A DNA stretch of 64,000 bases. Source: UBA2166 sp964463965. GTDB lineage: Bacteria > Nitrospirota > Nitrospiria > Nitrospirales > UBA2166. Position numbers and translations under genes: made by a program. Below the pieces are notes generated by a model. That model did not search any database. It was not told the DNA's origin and saw only the letters and a program-made list of their open reading frames with translations. The stretch lies in NCBI GenBank assembly GCA_964463965.1, contig CAYXED010000001.1:186001-250000 (forward strand). Reading direction: 5' to 3'. Positions 1-7,949 of this stretch are shown piece by piece (the first letter of the stretch is position 1; each line of letters begins with the position of its first letter).

Positions 1-276
1 TTGAGGAAGATATGCAGATATAGGGTGTTCCAGGGCAAGGAGATTATCCTGAACTAATAATAAAATAGCTAAGGTTGTTGCAAGAGGCTTTGTAAGAGAT
101 GCTAAGTCATAAACTGTGGCAACTGTTGCTGGGAAAGGGTTAGGAGTAAGTGAAGTAAAACCATACGCTTCATGATGCACAACCTTCCCTTGAAATGCTA
201 TAAGTAGAACCCCGCCGGGAAAAACGCCATCATCGATCGCATGACCCATTTCTGTATCAATAGGATCCAGTCGCAT
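1..276 (-). CDS. Serine hydrolase, beta-lactamase / class C family (N-terminal fragment)
   Basis: The gene runs off the left edge; 92 N-terminal residues are visible from an ATG at 276. The reading contains a YDLAS-LTKP stretch in which S60-L61-T62-K63 matches the SxxK nucleophile motif of the beta-lactamase-related serine hydrolases (class C beta-lactamase, DD-peptidase and esterase-like enzymes). It is preceded by a glycine-rich strand (PGGVLLIA), as expected for this fold. No signal peptide is visible, so it may be cytoplasmic or the start may differ. It is the last visible gene of the minus-strand division/wall run, about 25 bases after the DUF167 gene, so co-transcription is likely. The exact substrate cannot be told from the fragment. 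Confidence 0.75.
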   Translation of the reverse strand, partial: MRLDPIDTEMGHAIDDGVFPGGVLLIAFQGKVVHHEAYGFTSLTPNPFPATVATVYDLASLTKPLATTLAILLLVQDNLLALEHPISAYLPQ

Positions 277-300
277 AGCTTACAGAAAACTTTAAGAGGA

Positions 301-588
301 TCAGTTAGCAAGCCTTTTTAAGATGGTTTTTTGCTTAGACCATTGAATCGAAGAACTTTTGATCTTAGACGACTTCCCTCTTACAATTTCTACAGATGAC
401 ACTGGAACACTTAGTCTACTTGCAAGAAGATCGATACAGCGTGAATTTACCTTTCCATCAACAGGAGCTACTGACACACGCAACCTAATAATTTCATTAT
501 CAACTCCACAAGATTTATCGTGCCTTGTAGGAGGAAAAGCATAAACAGTCATAAGACAAGAAGCTTCTGGATTTTCAGGTAATACCAT
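301..588 (-). CDS. DUF167 / YggU family protein
   Basis: Small protein of about 95 residues with the family signature: a strand ending in LRVSVAPVDGKVN followed by a helix and the SVEIVRGKSSKIK stretch. This matches the DUF167 (YggU) pattern of APPVDGKAN and a later VSG-xxSRxK motif. The biochemical role of the family is not established. I take the ATG at 588; a GTG two codons upstream (594) is possible and no clear ribosome site separates them. It follows divIVA closely. The run yggS-proC-yggT-divIVA-DUF167 is a familiar downstream tail of dcw clusters in several non-gammaproteobacterial lineages, which supports the call. Confidence 0.85.
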   Translation of the reverse strand: MVLPENPEASCLMTVYAFPPTRHDKSCGVDNEIIRLRVSVAPVDGKVNSRCIDLLASRLSVPVSSVEIVRGKSSKIKSSSIQWSKQKTILKRLAN

Positions 589-607
589 TCCCACTTATGA
601 TCATTAC

Positions 608-1147
608 TTAACCGGAAGACATGGCTGTATTATTGTACATTTCATCCTGCGAGCCATTTTTTATACCATTAGAGGTACTACCGATACCATTGGAAGAAGT
701 ATCCTCATTTGCAGTATCAAGTACAGTTTGAAATACATTCATAACCCCTCGAATTTTTTCGATGGCAACTAAACGATGCTTTTGAAGGTGAACAAGCTCG
801 CCCTCCATTGCAGCAACCTGAAGCTGTGCATCACGAATCAAGGTATCTGCACGAAGCTCGGCCTCTTTGATAATAACATCGGACTCTCGGTTTGCATTCT
901 CCTTCAAATCGCCTACAATAGCATGAGTTGCAAGCATAGCCTCACTAATTGTTTCTTCCTTTCTCTTCCATTCCCCTAGTTGTTTTTCCAAAGAAACCCC
1001 ATGTTCTCGGAGAGATTGGTTTTCTTTAAGTAGCTCTTCATATGCACTTGTTACAACCTCTAAAAAATGATCTACCTCGTTCTTATCATACCCACGAAGG
1101 ATAGTTGGAAATTTTATTTGTTGAATATCTAATGGTGTAAGTTTCAT
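608..1147 (-). CDS. divIVA: DivIVA domain protein
   Basis: Protein of 179 residues. The N-terminus (residues 1-30) has the DivIVA signature: MKLTPLDI, then F13-P14 and R18-G19-Y20-D21 followed by NEVDHFL. Residues of about 30-140 are rich in E, K, Q and L with a coiled-coil pattern, followed by a low-complexity S/N/G tail. DivIVA proteins bind curved membrane at poles and septa and recruit division or wall-synthesis proteins. The ATG at 1147 is chosen because it begins the conserved motif, follows a GGGGAGG ribosome site, and forms an ATGA overlap with the yggT stop. An in-frame upstream extension would read through yggT and is rejected. DivIVA is best known from Gram-positives, but short forms occur in Deltaproteobacteria-like genomes. 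Confidence 0.9.
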   Translation of the reverse strand: MKLTPLDIQQIKFPTILRGYDKNEVDHFLEVVTSAYEELLKENQSLREHGVSLEKQLGEWKRKEETISEAMLATHAIVGDLKENANRESDVIIKEAELRADTLIRDAQLQVAAMEGELVHLQKHRLVAIEKIRGVMNVFQTVLDTANEDTSSNGIGSTSNGIKNGSQDEMYNNTAMSSG

Positions 1148-1449
1148 TGTAATAACCTCCCCTGCATAAGTGACAGAAGCATAGATTGAATAAAAATTAT
1201 CAACATAATTACCACGAGGGGTGATAAGTCTAAGCCAAACCGCATTGCTGGGACCATATTCCACAACCATCTTCTAATTGGACCTAATACAGGTTCAGTC
1301 ATCCGATTCAAAAATTGTACGATCGGATTATATGGATCAGGATTAACCCACGAGATCAGAGCCCTCACAATAATTACCCACATATACAAATTAAGGGCAA
1401 GGTCCAATAGACTTATAATTCCCATTGTCATATTCTCAATTATGGCCAT
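1144..1449 (-). CDS. YggT family integral membrane protein
   Basis: Protein of 101 residues with two hydrophobic segments (about residues 8-32 and 74-97) flanking a conserved loop with ALISWVNPDPYNPIVQFL and a TEPVLGPIRR stretch. This is the diagnostic YggT (YlmG in Bacillus) pattern. The family is linked by context to cell division and envelope integrity, but its molecular role is not defined. It sits between proC and divIVA and shares an ATGA overlap with divIVA, so the two are probably translationally coupled. Confidence 0.92.
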   Translation of the reverse strand: MAIIENMTMGIISLLDLALNLYMWVIIVRALISWVNPDPYNPIVQFLNRMTEPVLGPIRRWLWNMVPAMRFGLDLSPLVVIMLIIFIQSMLLSLMQGRLLQ

Positions 1450-1456
1450 CTATTTT

Positions 1457-2278
1457 TTACTCATTACGTAGTTCTATAGAACGCTTAGTTGCGGCTTCAA
1501 CTGCAGCACTTATTATTCCTCGAAAACCTCCTTTTTCCAAAACATGTAACCCAGCAATTGTCGTCCCTCCAGGGGAAGTAATACGATCTTTTAGTCTTGC
1601 AGGGTGTTCCCCAGTCATCTGCTGCAAAAAAGCACTACCTCTCGCGGTCTGACTTGCAAGCTTTAACGCAATCTCTCTTGGTAATCCCATCCTAACACCA
1701 GCATCTGCAAGCGCCTCAATTAGCAGAAGAACATATGCTGGGCCACTTCCACTTACAGCAGTTACTGCATCTATCATATATTCTTCAACAACAAGCGTAG
1801 TGCCTACGGAAGAAAATATTTCTTCGACAACTGCAAGGTCATCCCCAGAAATATCATGCCCAGGGACAAGAACAGACATTCCCTCTTTTACTAACATTGG
1901 CATGTTAGGCATAACTCGAAATATCTTTGTAGATTTCGGAAGTCTTTTCGTAAGTTGCTGAACACTTACACCAGCAGCAACTGAAATTACGACAGTATCC
2001 TTTTTGATATGCTTCGAAACCTCAAGAGCTACATCGTTAATTAGATTTGGCTTCACTGCCAAGATAACAATATCCGCAGATGAAACTATTTTTGAATTAT
2101 CTGTAGAAGTTTCAATTCCATAACGTTCCCCGATAAGCTTAGCCCGATCAGGGGATATGTCTGAAGAAAAAACTGAATTAAGTGGATAGGCACCAGAAGA
2201 AATGATCCCGGAAAGCAAAGCTTCCCCAATTGCACCAGAACCAATGATTGAAATTTTCCTACTCACTATGACCACCAC
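1457..2278 (-). CDS. proC: Pyrroline-5-carboxylate reductase
   Basis: Catalyses the last step of proline synthesis, the NAD(P)H-dependent reduction of 1-pyrroline-5-carboxylate. The 273-residue protein starts with a Rossmann dinucleotide motif (IIGSGAIGEALLSG), continues with the conserved AVKP and RVMPNMP segments, and carries the C-terminal P5CR signature (AVSGSGPAYV, then LKDRITSPGGTTIAGL). Length is normal. It lies between yggS and yggT, 7 bases from yggT, in the downstream tail of the dcw cluster. This placement is common in diverse bacteria and does not imply a division role. Confidence 0.97.
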   Translation of the reverse strand: MVVIVSRKISIIGSGAIGEALLSGIISSGAYPLNSVFSSDISPDRAKLIGERYGIETSTDNSKIVSSADIVILAVKPNLINDVALEVSKHIKKDTVVISVAAGVSVQQLTKRLPKSTKIFRVMPNMPMLVKEGMSVLVPGHDISGDDLAVVEEIFSSVGTTLVVEEYMIDAVTAVSGSGPAYVLLLIEALADAGVRMGLPREIALKLASQTARGSAFLQQMTGEHPARLKDRITSPGGTTIAGLHVLEKGGFRGIISAAVEAATKRSIELRNE

Positions 2279-2283
2279 TCATA

Positions 2284-3024
2284 TCAATGCTTTCTTTCTC
2301 CAAAAATCCCTCGTCCAATTCTTACCATTGTTGCACCTTCTTCTATTGCAATCATATAATCATCAGACATGCCCATTGAGAGTTCATTCATTTTAATATT
2401 ATCAATACGCTCTTCATTAATCATTTCAGAAAGCTCCCGAAGTGTCGAAAAAATATTTCTCGTTCTTTTCTCACTCTCACCATGAGGAGGAATTGTCATT
2501 AGTCCACGTAGAGAAATGTTATTCATCTGAGAAACTTCCTTAACAGTCGGTAAAATTTTATCTGGTGAAAAACCATATTTGTTTAACTCACCAGATATAT
2601 TGACTTGGAGAAGTATATTTTGAATTATTTTCAATGAACTCGCGCGATCATTAATTAACCTTGCGAGCTTAAGGCTATCAACAGAATGTATAAGATCAAA
2701 ATTTCCAACTACAAATTTTACTTTGTTTTTTTGGAGATGCCCAATTAGATGCCACCTAATTACATTGCTAGAGGATTTAAATAAATTTCTCGTAGATAAC
2801 TCCTCCATCTTGGGCAACGCTTCCTGCACCTTACTTTCTCCAAGTACTTGAAGTCCCCACTTAATTGCCTCTTCAATATGAACTAATGAAACAGTTTTAG
2901 TTACCGCAATAACACTAATTGAGCTTTTCTTTCGTCCACTTTTTTTTGCTGCCGCCGCTATAGAACTCATTGTCCTTTCTATAGCTTCACTAATACCCTG
3001 ATCTATATCTCCGTATTCCTCCAA
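2284..3024 (-). CDS. YggS family PLP homeostasis protein
   Basis: Protein of 246 residues in the YggS/PROSC/YlmE family, a single-domain PLP-binding TIM-barrel protein involved in vitamin B6 and amino-acid homeostasis with no known catalytic activity. The PLP lysine is in the AVTKT strand near the N-terminus. Later motifs WHLIGHLQKNK, VNISGE and MGMSDDYMIAIEEGATMVRIG are family hallmarks. The start appears to be TTG at 3024, which gives the usual N-terminal helix; the next ATG (2970) would remove part of it. It directly follows ftsZ, as YlmE does in Gram-positive clusters. Confidence 0.93.
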   Translation of the reverse strand: MEEYGDIDQGISEAIERTMSSIAAAAKKSGRKKSSISVIAVTKTVSLVHIEEAIKWGLQVLGESKVQEALPKMEELSTRNLFKSSSNVIRWHLIGHLQKNKVKFVVGNFDLIHSVDSLKLARLINDRASSLKIIQNILLQVNISGELNKYGFSPDKILPTVKEVSQMNNISLRGLMTIPPHGESEKRTRNIFSTLRELSEMINEERIDNIKMNELSMGMSDDYMIAIEEGATMVRIGRGIFGERKH

Positions 3025-3060
3025 TCTTCCCCCATATGCTCTATCAACTGGAAGAAACCT

Positions 3061-4230
3061 CTAGGTTGTATATTTCCGAATGAAAGTTGGAACCTCCCAT
3101 TCACCATCCATAAGTGGAAGTTTCCCTTGAGTATTTCTCCTTGCAGCAACCTTCCTGACACTTGTCAGACGCGGTTCCATAGGAGTACGCGATTTAATTG
3201 GATTACTACTTGAACTTAAAACACTCTCGGCTATAACAGCCTTTGGTAGTGCAAGTGCGCTATCAAAACCGGTTGCAATGACAGTAACTACAACTTCATC
3301 TGAAATCCCTGGGTTCACAACAGACCCAAAGATTATATTTGCATCTTGATCTGCTTCTTCCTGAATAATGGATGCAGCCTCAGTAACTTCATGCAAGGAA
3401 AGATCTGCACCACCAGTGATGTTGAGCAAAAGCCCTCTTGCCCCCTCAATCCCACCATCCTCAAGGAGGGGACTGGACATAGCATTGCGTGCTGCAGTAA
3501 TAGCGCGCTCTTCACCAGTAGCACGCCCCATTCCCATCACAGCACGCCCCATATGCCCCATAACTGAACGCACATCAGCAAAATCAACATTAACAAGCCC
3601 CGGTGTTGTAATAACATCAGCAATACCTGCTATAGCCTGACGTAATACACCATTTGCTTCTGTAAATGCTTCTGTCATTGGGGTGGTCTTGTCAATAATA
3701 CTCAGAATCCTTTGGTTAGGAATGGCTAAAAGGGTATCTGTATTCTTTTTCAATTGGGTAATGCCTTCTTCGGCCCTAGACATACGCCTAGCACCCTCAA
3801 ACTGGAACGGTTTTGTCACAACTGCCACTGTTAGAGCACCAAGCTCCCTTGCCAAACTCGCAATCACAGGTGCAGCCCCTGTACCCGTGCCACCCCCCAT
3901 TCCAGCGGTTACAAAGACCATATCCGAACCATCAAGTACTTGACGAATTTCCTCCGATTGCTCCACTGCTGCTTCCGTTCCTACATCTGGATCTGCACCG
4001 GCACCCAAGCCCTTAGTACAAGACTTTCCAAGTTGAATTTTTGAGGGTGCCAATGAAATTTCTAAAGCCTGCAAATCTGTGTTTGCCGCAATAAAGTCCA
4101 CGCCTGTTAATCCAGACTCCACCATTGAGTTCACAGCATTACAACCACCTCCCCCAACACCAATGACTTTTAACTTTGCTGAGGATGGAGTTGCTTCCTT
4201 AAACAACATCATCTCGCGCTCTTGTTTCAT
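3061..4230 (-). CDS. ftsZ: Cell division protein FtsZ
   Basis: Tubulin-like GTPase that polymerises into the Z-ring at mid-cell. The 389-residue protein shows the N-terminal GVGGGGCNAVN nucleotide loop, the tubulin signature GGGTGTGAAP, the T7-loop region and a C-terminal tail peptide (WEVPTFIRKY) that matches the conserved motif binding FtsA and other partners. The start ATG at 4230 follows an AGGAGG ribosome site. It lies 22 bases downstream of ftsA, in the normal ftsQ-ftsA-ftsZ order. Confidence 0.98.
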   Translation of the reverse strand: MKQEREMMLFKEATPSSAKLKVIGVGGGGCNAVNSMVESGLTGVDFIAANTDLQALEISLAPSKIQLGKSCTKGLGAGADPDVGTEAAVEQSEEIRQVLDGSDMVFVTAGMGGGTGTGAAPVIASLARELGALTVAVVTKPFQFEGARRMSRAEEGITQLKKNTDTLLAIPNQRILSIIDKTTPMTEAFTEANGVLRQAIAGIADVITTPGLVNVDFADVRSVMGHMGRAVMGMGRATGEERAITAARNAMSSPLLEDGGIEGARGLLLNITGGADLSLHEVTEAASIIQEEADQDANIIFGSVVNPGISDEVVVTVIATGFDSALALPKAVIAESVLSSSSNPIKSRTPMEPRLTSVRKVAARRNTQGKLPLMDGEWEVPTFIRKYTT

Positions 4231-4252
4231 AATAGCCTCCTCATCGTTACTC

Positions 4253-5503
4253 TTAAAAAAACCATTCTTTTATTCTCTTAAATATATTTTTTGGCTTTTG
4301 CCAAGTAACCTCCAGTCCTGACTCCTCCCCCCCAGAAGAGCGCCATGCTTCTAGAATTAACCCAACCGCAGTAGCATAACTTGGGTTATCAACAATATTA
4401 CGCATTTGATTCAAATCAGCAGGTGATCCAATCCGTGCAGGAAGATCAAGAACCCTTTCTGAAATTTCAGCAATGCTATCGAGCGATGCTGTTCCACCAG
4501 AAAGTACTAAACCTGCAACCACTGTACCTTCATGACCAGCTTGTCGTATTTCTCTCCCAACGAGCTCAAATATCTCCTCAGTTCTGGGCTCGAGAATTTC
4601 AGACAAAACTTTTCTAGATACTGTTCGTGGCGGGCGTCCACCAATACCATGCGCTTCAAACACTTCTCCTTCATCGATTAAGCTACTCATTGCCGACCCA
4701 TGTAAAACCTTAACTTTTTCTGCTTCAGCTTGAGAAATTCTGAGTCCAACAGCAACATCCTGCGTTAAGTGATTTCCTCCAATGGGTAGGACGGCTGTAT
4801 GCAAAAGGCTTCCTTGTGAATAAATTGCAAGGTCAGTAGTGCCTCCACCTAAATCAACCATTGCAACACCTAACTCCATTTCCTCTGCTGTCAAAACTGC
4901 CTTACTCGATGCAAGTGGCTGAAGAATAATTCCGGCCACATCAAGACCCGCACGCTGAACGCTCCTCTTGACGTTTTGTATAGCCATTTTGGCTCCAGTA
5001 ATAATATAAACATCAACTTCCAACCTACCTCCACAAATTCCCAAGGGATCTTTAATTCCATCTTGATCATCAACCGTATAAGTTTGAGGCAAGGTGTGAA
5101 GTTCTTCTCTATCTTTTGGAAACGTTTCTCTCAAAGGCTTTGCCTTCTCGTGTGCACGGCTCTTATCAGCTTGAGTAACACCCTCATCTTCATTCTGAAT
5201 TGTGATATAGCCTCGAGAATTAAACCCAGTAATATGACTCCCTGCAATTCCTACATAGACTGAATTGACCTGAACACCTGACATCAGTTCGGCTTCTTCT
5301 ACAGCCTTCTTAATGGACTCAACAGTGCTTTCAATATTAACTACAACACCTTTTCTAAGCCCTCGAGAGGGACTAACGCCAAGGCCAATAATATCAATCT
5401 CCCCTTCATCATTAAGTGAAGAGACGATGCAACAAATCTTTGTAGTACCAACATCAAGACCAACGATGATACGACTTTTTTTACCAGCACTAGGCCTCAT
5501 CAT
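4253..5503 (-). CDS. ftsA: Cell division protein FtsA
   Basis: Actin-family ATPase that tethers FtsZ to the membrane and recruits later division proteins. The 416-residue protein starts with GLDVGTTKICC (phosphate 1 motif), contains the MVDLGGGTTDLAIY phosphate 2 loop and VLSGGTASL adenosine motif, and ends in a short amphipathic helix (NIFKRIKEWFF) typical of the FtsA membrane-targeting sequence. Its ATG overlaps the ftsQ stop by 4 bases, which indicates translational coupling. Confidence 0.97.
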   Translation of the reverse strand: MMRPSAGKKSRIIVGLDVGTTKICCIVSSLNDEGEIDIIGLGVSPSRGLRKGVVVNIESTVESIKKAVEEAELMSGVQVNSVYVGIAGSHITGFNSRGYITIQNEDEGVTQADKSRAHEKAKPLRETFPKDREELHTLPQTYTVDDQDGIKDPLGICGGRLEVDVYIITGAKMAIQNVKRSVQRAGLDVAGIILQPLASSKAVLTAEEMELGVAMVDLGGGTTDLAIYSQGSLLHTAVLPIGGNHLTQDVAVGLRISQAEAEKVKVLHGSAMSSLIDEGEVFEAHGIGGRPPRTVSRKVLSEILEPRTEEIFELVGREIRQAGHEGTVVAGLVLSGGTASLDSIAEISERVLDLPARIGSPADLNQMRNIVDNPSYATAVGLILEAWRSSGGEESGLEVTWQKPKNIFKRIKEWFF

Positions 5504-6078
5504 TGTTCACGCACAATAACAGTGTTTGGAAAGCGCAAATCCAGCTCTCTCTTTTCGAAAATATTAACCTCAGCAACCTGATCAATATACAGAGCACGAT
5601 TCCATTTATTGAGAAAACTCTTGCTACCAAAGTTAACTATCATCCCATTACTTTCGGCAATAATATTTTCATGATTTGAAAAATCTATCTCCAATTGACC
5701 TGCATAAATTCCATCACCTGCACTTTTTATGAGAAGCATTGCAAGTTCACCTCCAATGCGAACTTCTTGTATTGCCTTAAACTCTTGATCAAGTAGGGCG
5801 TCAGGATCAATCCCAATCAAACGAGGAAAAACTTGAGGCACATCATCAGAGATCGTGCCTCGCACAACTCCATCTGCATTAACTAAAAACCATTTCTCTC
5901 CCCCATCTACTAACATTGATGGCTGAGAGAACAACTCCAGATCTCCCCCAAGGGACAAAACAGGAAAAGGAAAAAAATATCCGGCACAAAAAATAGCCCA
6001 GAGAAAAATCATCTTAAAAGCATACTGCCTTGCATGCAAACTTTGAAAAATACTTTTCAGTTTAGGACACAAGGTCAT
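5500..6078 (-). CDS. ftsQ: FtsQ-like division protein lacking a POTRA domain
   Basis: Position between ddl and ftsA, one N-terminal membrane segment (about residues 21-40) and a C-terminal beta domain with LVNADGVV, PRLIGI and VNFGSKSFLNKWNRAL stretches support FtsQ, the periplasmic bridge of the divisome that binds FtsB/FtsL. At 192 residues it is far shorter than the usual roughly 250-290. Only about 14 residues separate the membrane segment from the beta domain, so the POTRA domain is essentially missing. The ATG at 6078 follows GGAGG with 5-base spacing; it overlaps the ddl end by 17 bases. There is no room for a lost exon-like upstream part, because ddl is intact. Confidence 0.82.
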   Translation of the reverse strand: MTLCPKLKSIFQSLHARQYAFKMIFLWAIFCAGYFFPFPVLSLGGDLELFSQPSMLVDGGEKWFLVNADGVVRGTISDDVPQVFPRLIGIDPDALLDQEFKAIQEVRIGGELAMLLIKSAGDGIYAGQLEIDFSNHENIIAESNGMIVNFGSKSFLNKWNRALYIDQVAEVNIFEKRELDLRFPNTVIVREQ

Positions 6079-7015
6079 TGCTCCCTCCATTTCCACACAG
6101 TATTGCTTCTACTAAATCATCATATTCAATATCAATTTCCAGCGCCGACAACGGGAGCAAACTTTCATTAGTCATCCCTGGAATAGTATTGATTTCCAAT
6201 ACAAATGGGTTACCAGAGTCATCTAACCTGATATCCACCCTTGAAACACCTCGACATCCAATTTTTTGATGTACTTGAAGCGCAAGGGATTGGATATCTC
6301 TAATGCGACTTCCAGAAAGCTTTGCAGGCGCTGCATGAGACTCTGAATTAATTTCATATTTTGTATCAAAATCAAAAAGTGTTTTTGATAGAAGAATTTC
6401 TAATACCGGCAATGGTTTCTCATCAAGTATACCAACTGTAAATTCAGGACCAGTGATTAGCTCTTCAATCATTATGTGATCCCCAAACTCACTAGAAATT
6501 TCACGAGCAGACTGAAGATCATTAACACCACGCATGACAGTAACTCCAAATGAAGATCCTTGTGCAATGGGTTTTGCAACAGCTGGGAATGAAAATGGTG
6601 GAGAGGTTTTATCTCGGATAATAGAGGCAAGCATTTCAGATGTGACAACAAGCCCCCTTGGAGTAGGAAGACCAGATGCCGATAAAACAGCTTTCGTTAG
6701 AACCTTATTCATTCCAACAGCACTAGCTGCAATTCCTGATCCTGTATATGGAATTTCCATGACCTCTAGCAGACCTTGAATTGCACCGTCCTCTCCACCT
6801 TTTCCGTGAAGTGCTAAAAAGGCCAACTCAATATTCTCACGACGTAAATCCTCTGCCACATGAGAGGTTACATCTATGGAAGTAACCTCATACCCTCGAC
6901 GCTTCAGTGATTCAGAAATAGCTTCCCCACTCCGCATTGAAATGTCTCGTTCGGCAGAATTTCCACCCATCAGAACACCAATATGTTTTTCTTTTACAGC
7001 AAACATTCTTCCCAT
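6062..7015 (-). CDS. ddl: D-alanine--D-alanine ligase
   Basis: ATP-grasp enzyme joining two D-alanines for the peptidoglycan stem. The 317-residue protein has the N-terminal VLMGGNSAERDISMRSG loop, HGKGGEDGAIQGLLE, the GSSFGV glycine loop and the Mg/ATP-binding ARVD-like SRVDIRLDD and EINTIPGMT motifs. It sits between murB and ftsQ, the usual dcw place. The omega-loop residue that is Tyr216 in Escherichia coli DdlB is His here (ESHAAPA), a position that varies within the family, so D-Ala-D-Ala remains the default product. Confidence 0.96.
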   Translation of the reverse strand: MGRMFAVKEKHIGVLMGGNSAERDISMRSGEAISESLKRRGYEVTSIDVTSHVAEDLRRENIELAFLALHGKGGEDGAIQGLLEVMEIPYTGSGIAASAVGMNKVLTKAVLSASGLPTPRGLVVTSEMLASIIRDKTSPPFSFPAVAKPIAQGSSFGVTVMRGVNDLQSAREISSEFGDHIMIEELITGPEFTVGILDEKPLPVLEILLSKTLFDFDTKYEINSESHAAPAKLSGSRIRDIQSLALQVHQKIGCRGVSRVDIRLDDSGNPFVLEINTIPGMTNESLLPLSALEIDIEYDDLVEAILCGNGGSNDLVS

Positions 7016-7046
7016 AACGAATGAGCAGTCAAAATGTTAACCTTCA

Positions 7047-7949
7047 TTAATCTCGCCCCATAACACTAAGCTCAAGGACAAGCGAGGTTCCAGTTTTTTC
7101 CTTCACTCCAGCCTGTACATTACTAATTAGAGAAAGCACATTCTTTGCTGTTGCACGCCCAACATTAACAGCAAAATTTGCATGGACAGTTGATATAGCC
7201 GCGTCCCCTACCCGATACCCTTTAAAGCCAGAAAACTCAATAAGCCGTCCAGCGGAGTCTCCCTTTGGATTTCTAAAAATACATCCCGCACTTGGAAGAC
7301 TAAGAGGCTGTGTTTGTTTTCTTCTTCGCAAAAGAGCTTTAATACTTGAATCAACCTTTTTTACAGAGCTAGGGGTAATCTTGAGCCACGCTCCAAGCAC
7401 AATACCTTGAGGAAGAGATGAACAACGATAGCCAAACTCCAGATCTTCAGATTGAATCACCTGAAGATGTCCATTTTGATCCAGAAGATGTATTTTCTGA
7501 ATCGCATCCTTCATTTCACCTCTCATCGTCCCTGCATTCATCACTATAGAGCCTGCAAGCGTTCCTGGAATTCCTGCCGCAAACTCTAGCCCCCCATAAC
7601 CCCGTTTCGTTATAACATTCAACAAATGTGGCATACGCACACCACCACCCACATATATATGAGATAAATCATCATCTTTTATCTCTTGAAATTTCTGAAG
7701 CGATACAACAATACCTTTTATTCCACCATCTCGAACAAGAAGGTTTGTGCCGCCGACTACAGTAAGCTGAGTACTTGTCCTTCCAGCGTGAGAGACAATT
7801 TTTTTTAGGTCATCAAGATCATGAGGAACAACTAAAGCATCTGCTATACCGCCAATACGAAAAGAAACATGCCTCCACATAGGCTCATTAAAATGTGCTT
7901 CTCCACGTATTTTTTGAAGAGTATCTTTCAATGATGAATCTAAACTCAT
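7047..7949 (-). CDS. murB: UDP-N-acetylenolpyruvoylglucosamine reductase
   Basis: FAD enzyme that reduces UDP-GlcNAc-enolpyruvate to UDP-N-acetylmuramic acid. The 300-residue protein has the FAD-binding segments FRIGGIADALVVP and VVGGTNLLVRDGGIKG, then GLEFAAGIPGTLAGSIVMNAG, and the late catalytic loop PSAGCIFRNP with Cys in the usual Ser/Cys proton-donor position. It overlaps murC by 4 bases (ATGA), which indicates coupling. Confidence 0.97.
   Translation of the reverse strand: MSLDSSLKDTLQKIRGEAHFNEPMWRHVSFRIGGIADALVVPHDLDDLKKIVSHAGRTSTQLTVVGGTNLLVRDGGIKGIVVSLQKFQEIKDDDLSHIYVGGGVRMPHLLNVITKRGYGGLEFAAGIPGTLAGSIVMNAGTMRGEMKDAIQKIHLLDQNGHLQVIQSEDLEFGYRCSSLPQGIVLGAWLKITPSSVKKVDSSIKALLRRRKQTQPLSLPSAGCIFRNPKGDSAGRLIEFSGFKGYRVGDAAISTVHANFAVNVGRATAKNVLSLISNVQAGVKEKTGTSLVLELSVMGRD

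Noticed and set aside
6200..6420. Ddl with His in place of Tyr216 as a sign of D-Ala-D-Lac synthesis
   Set aside because: This omega-loop position varies among ordinary D-Ala-D-Ala ligases, and no vanH- or vanX-like gene is nearby.
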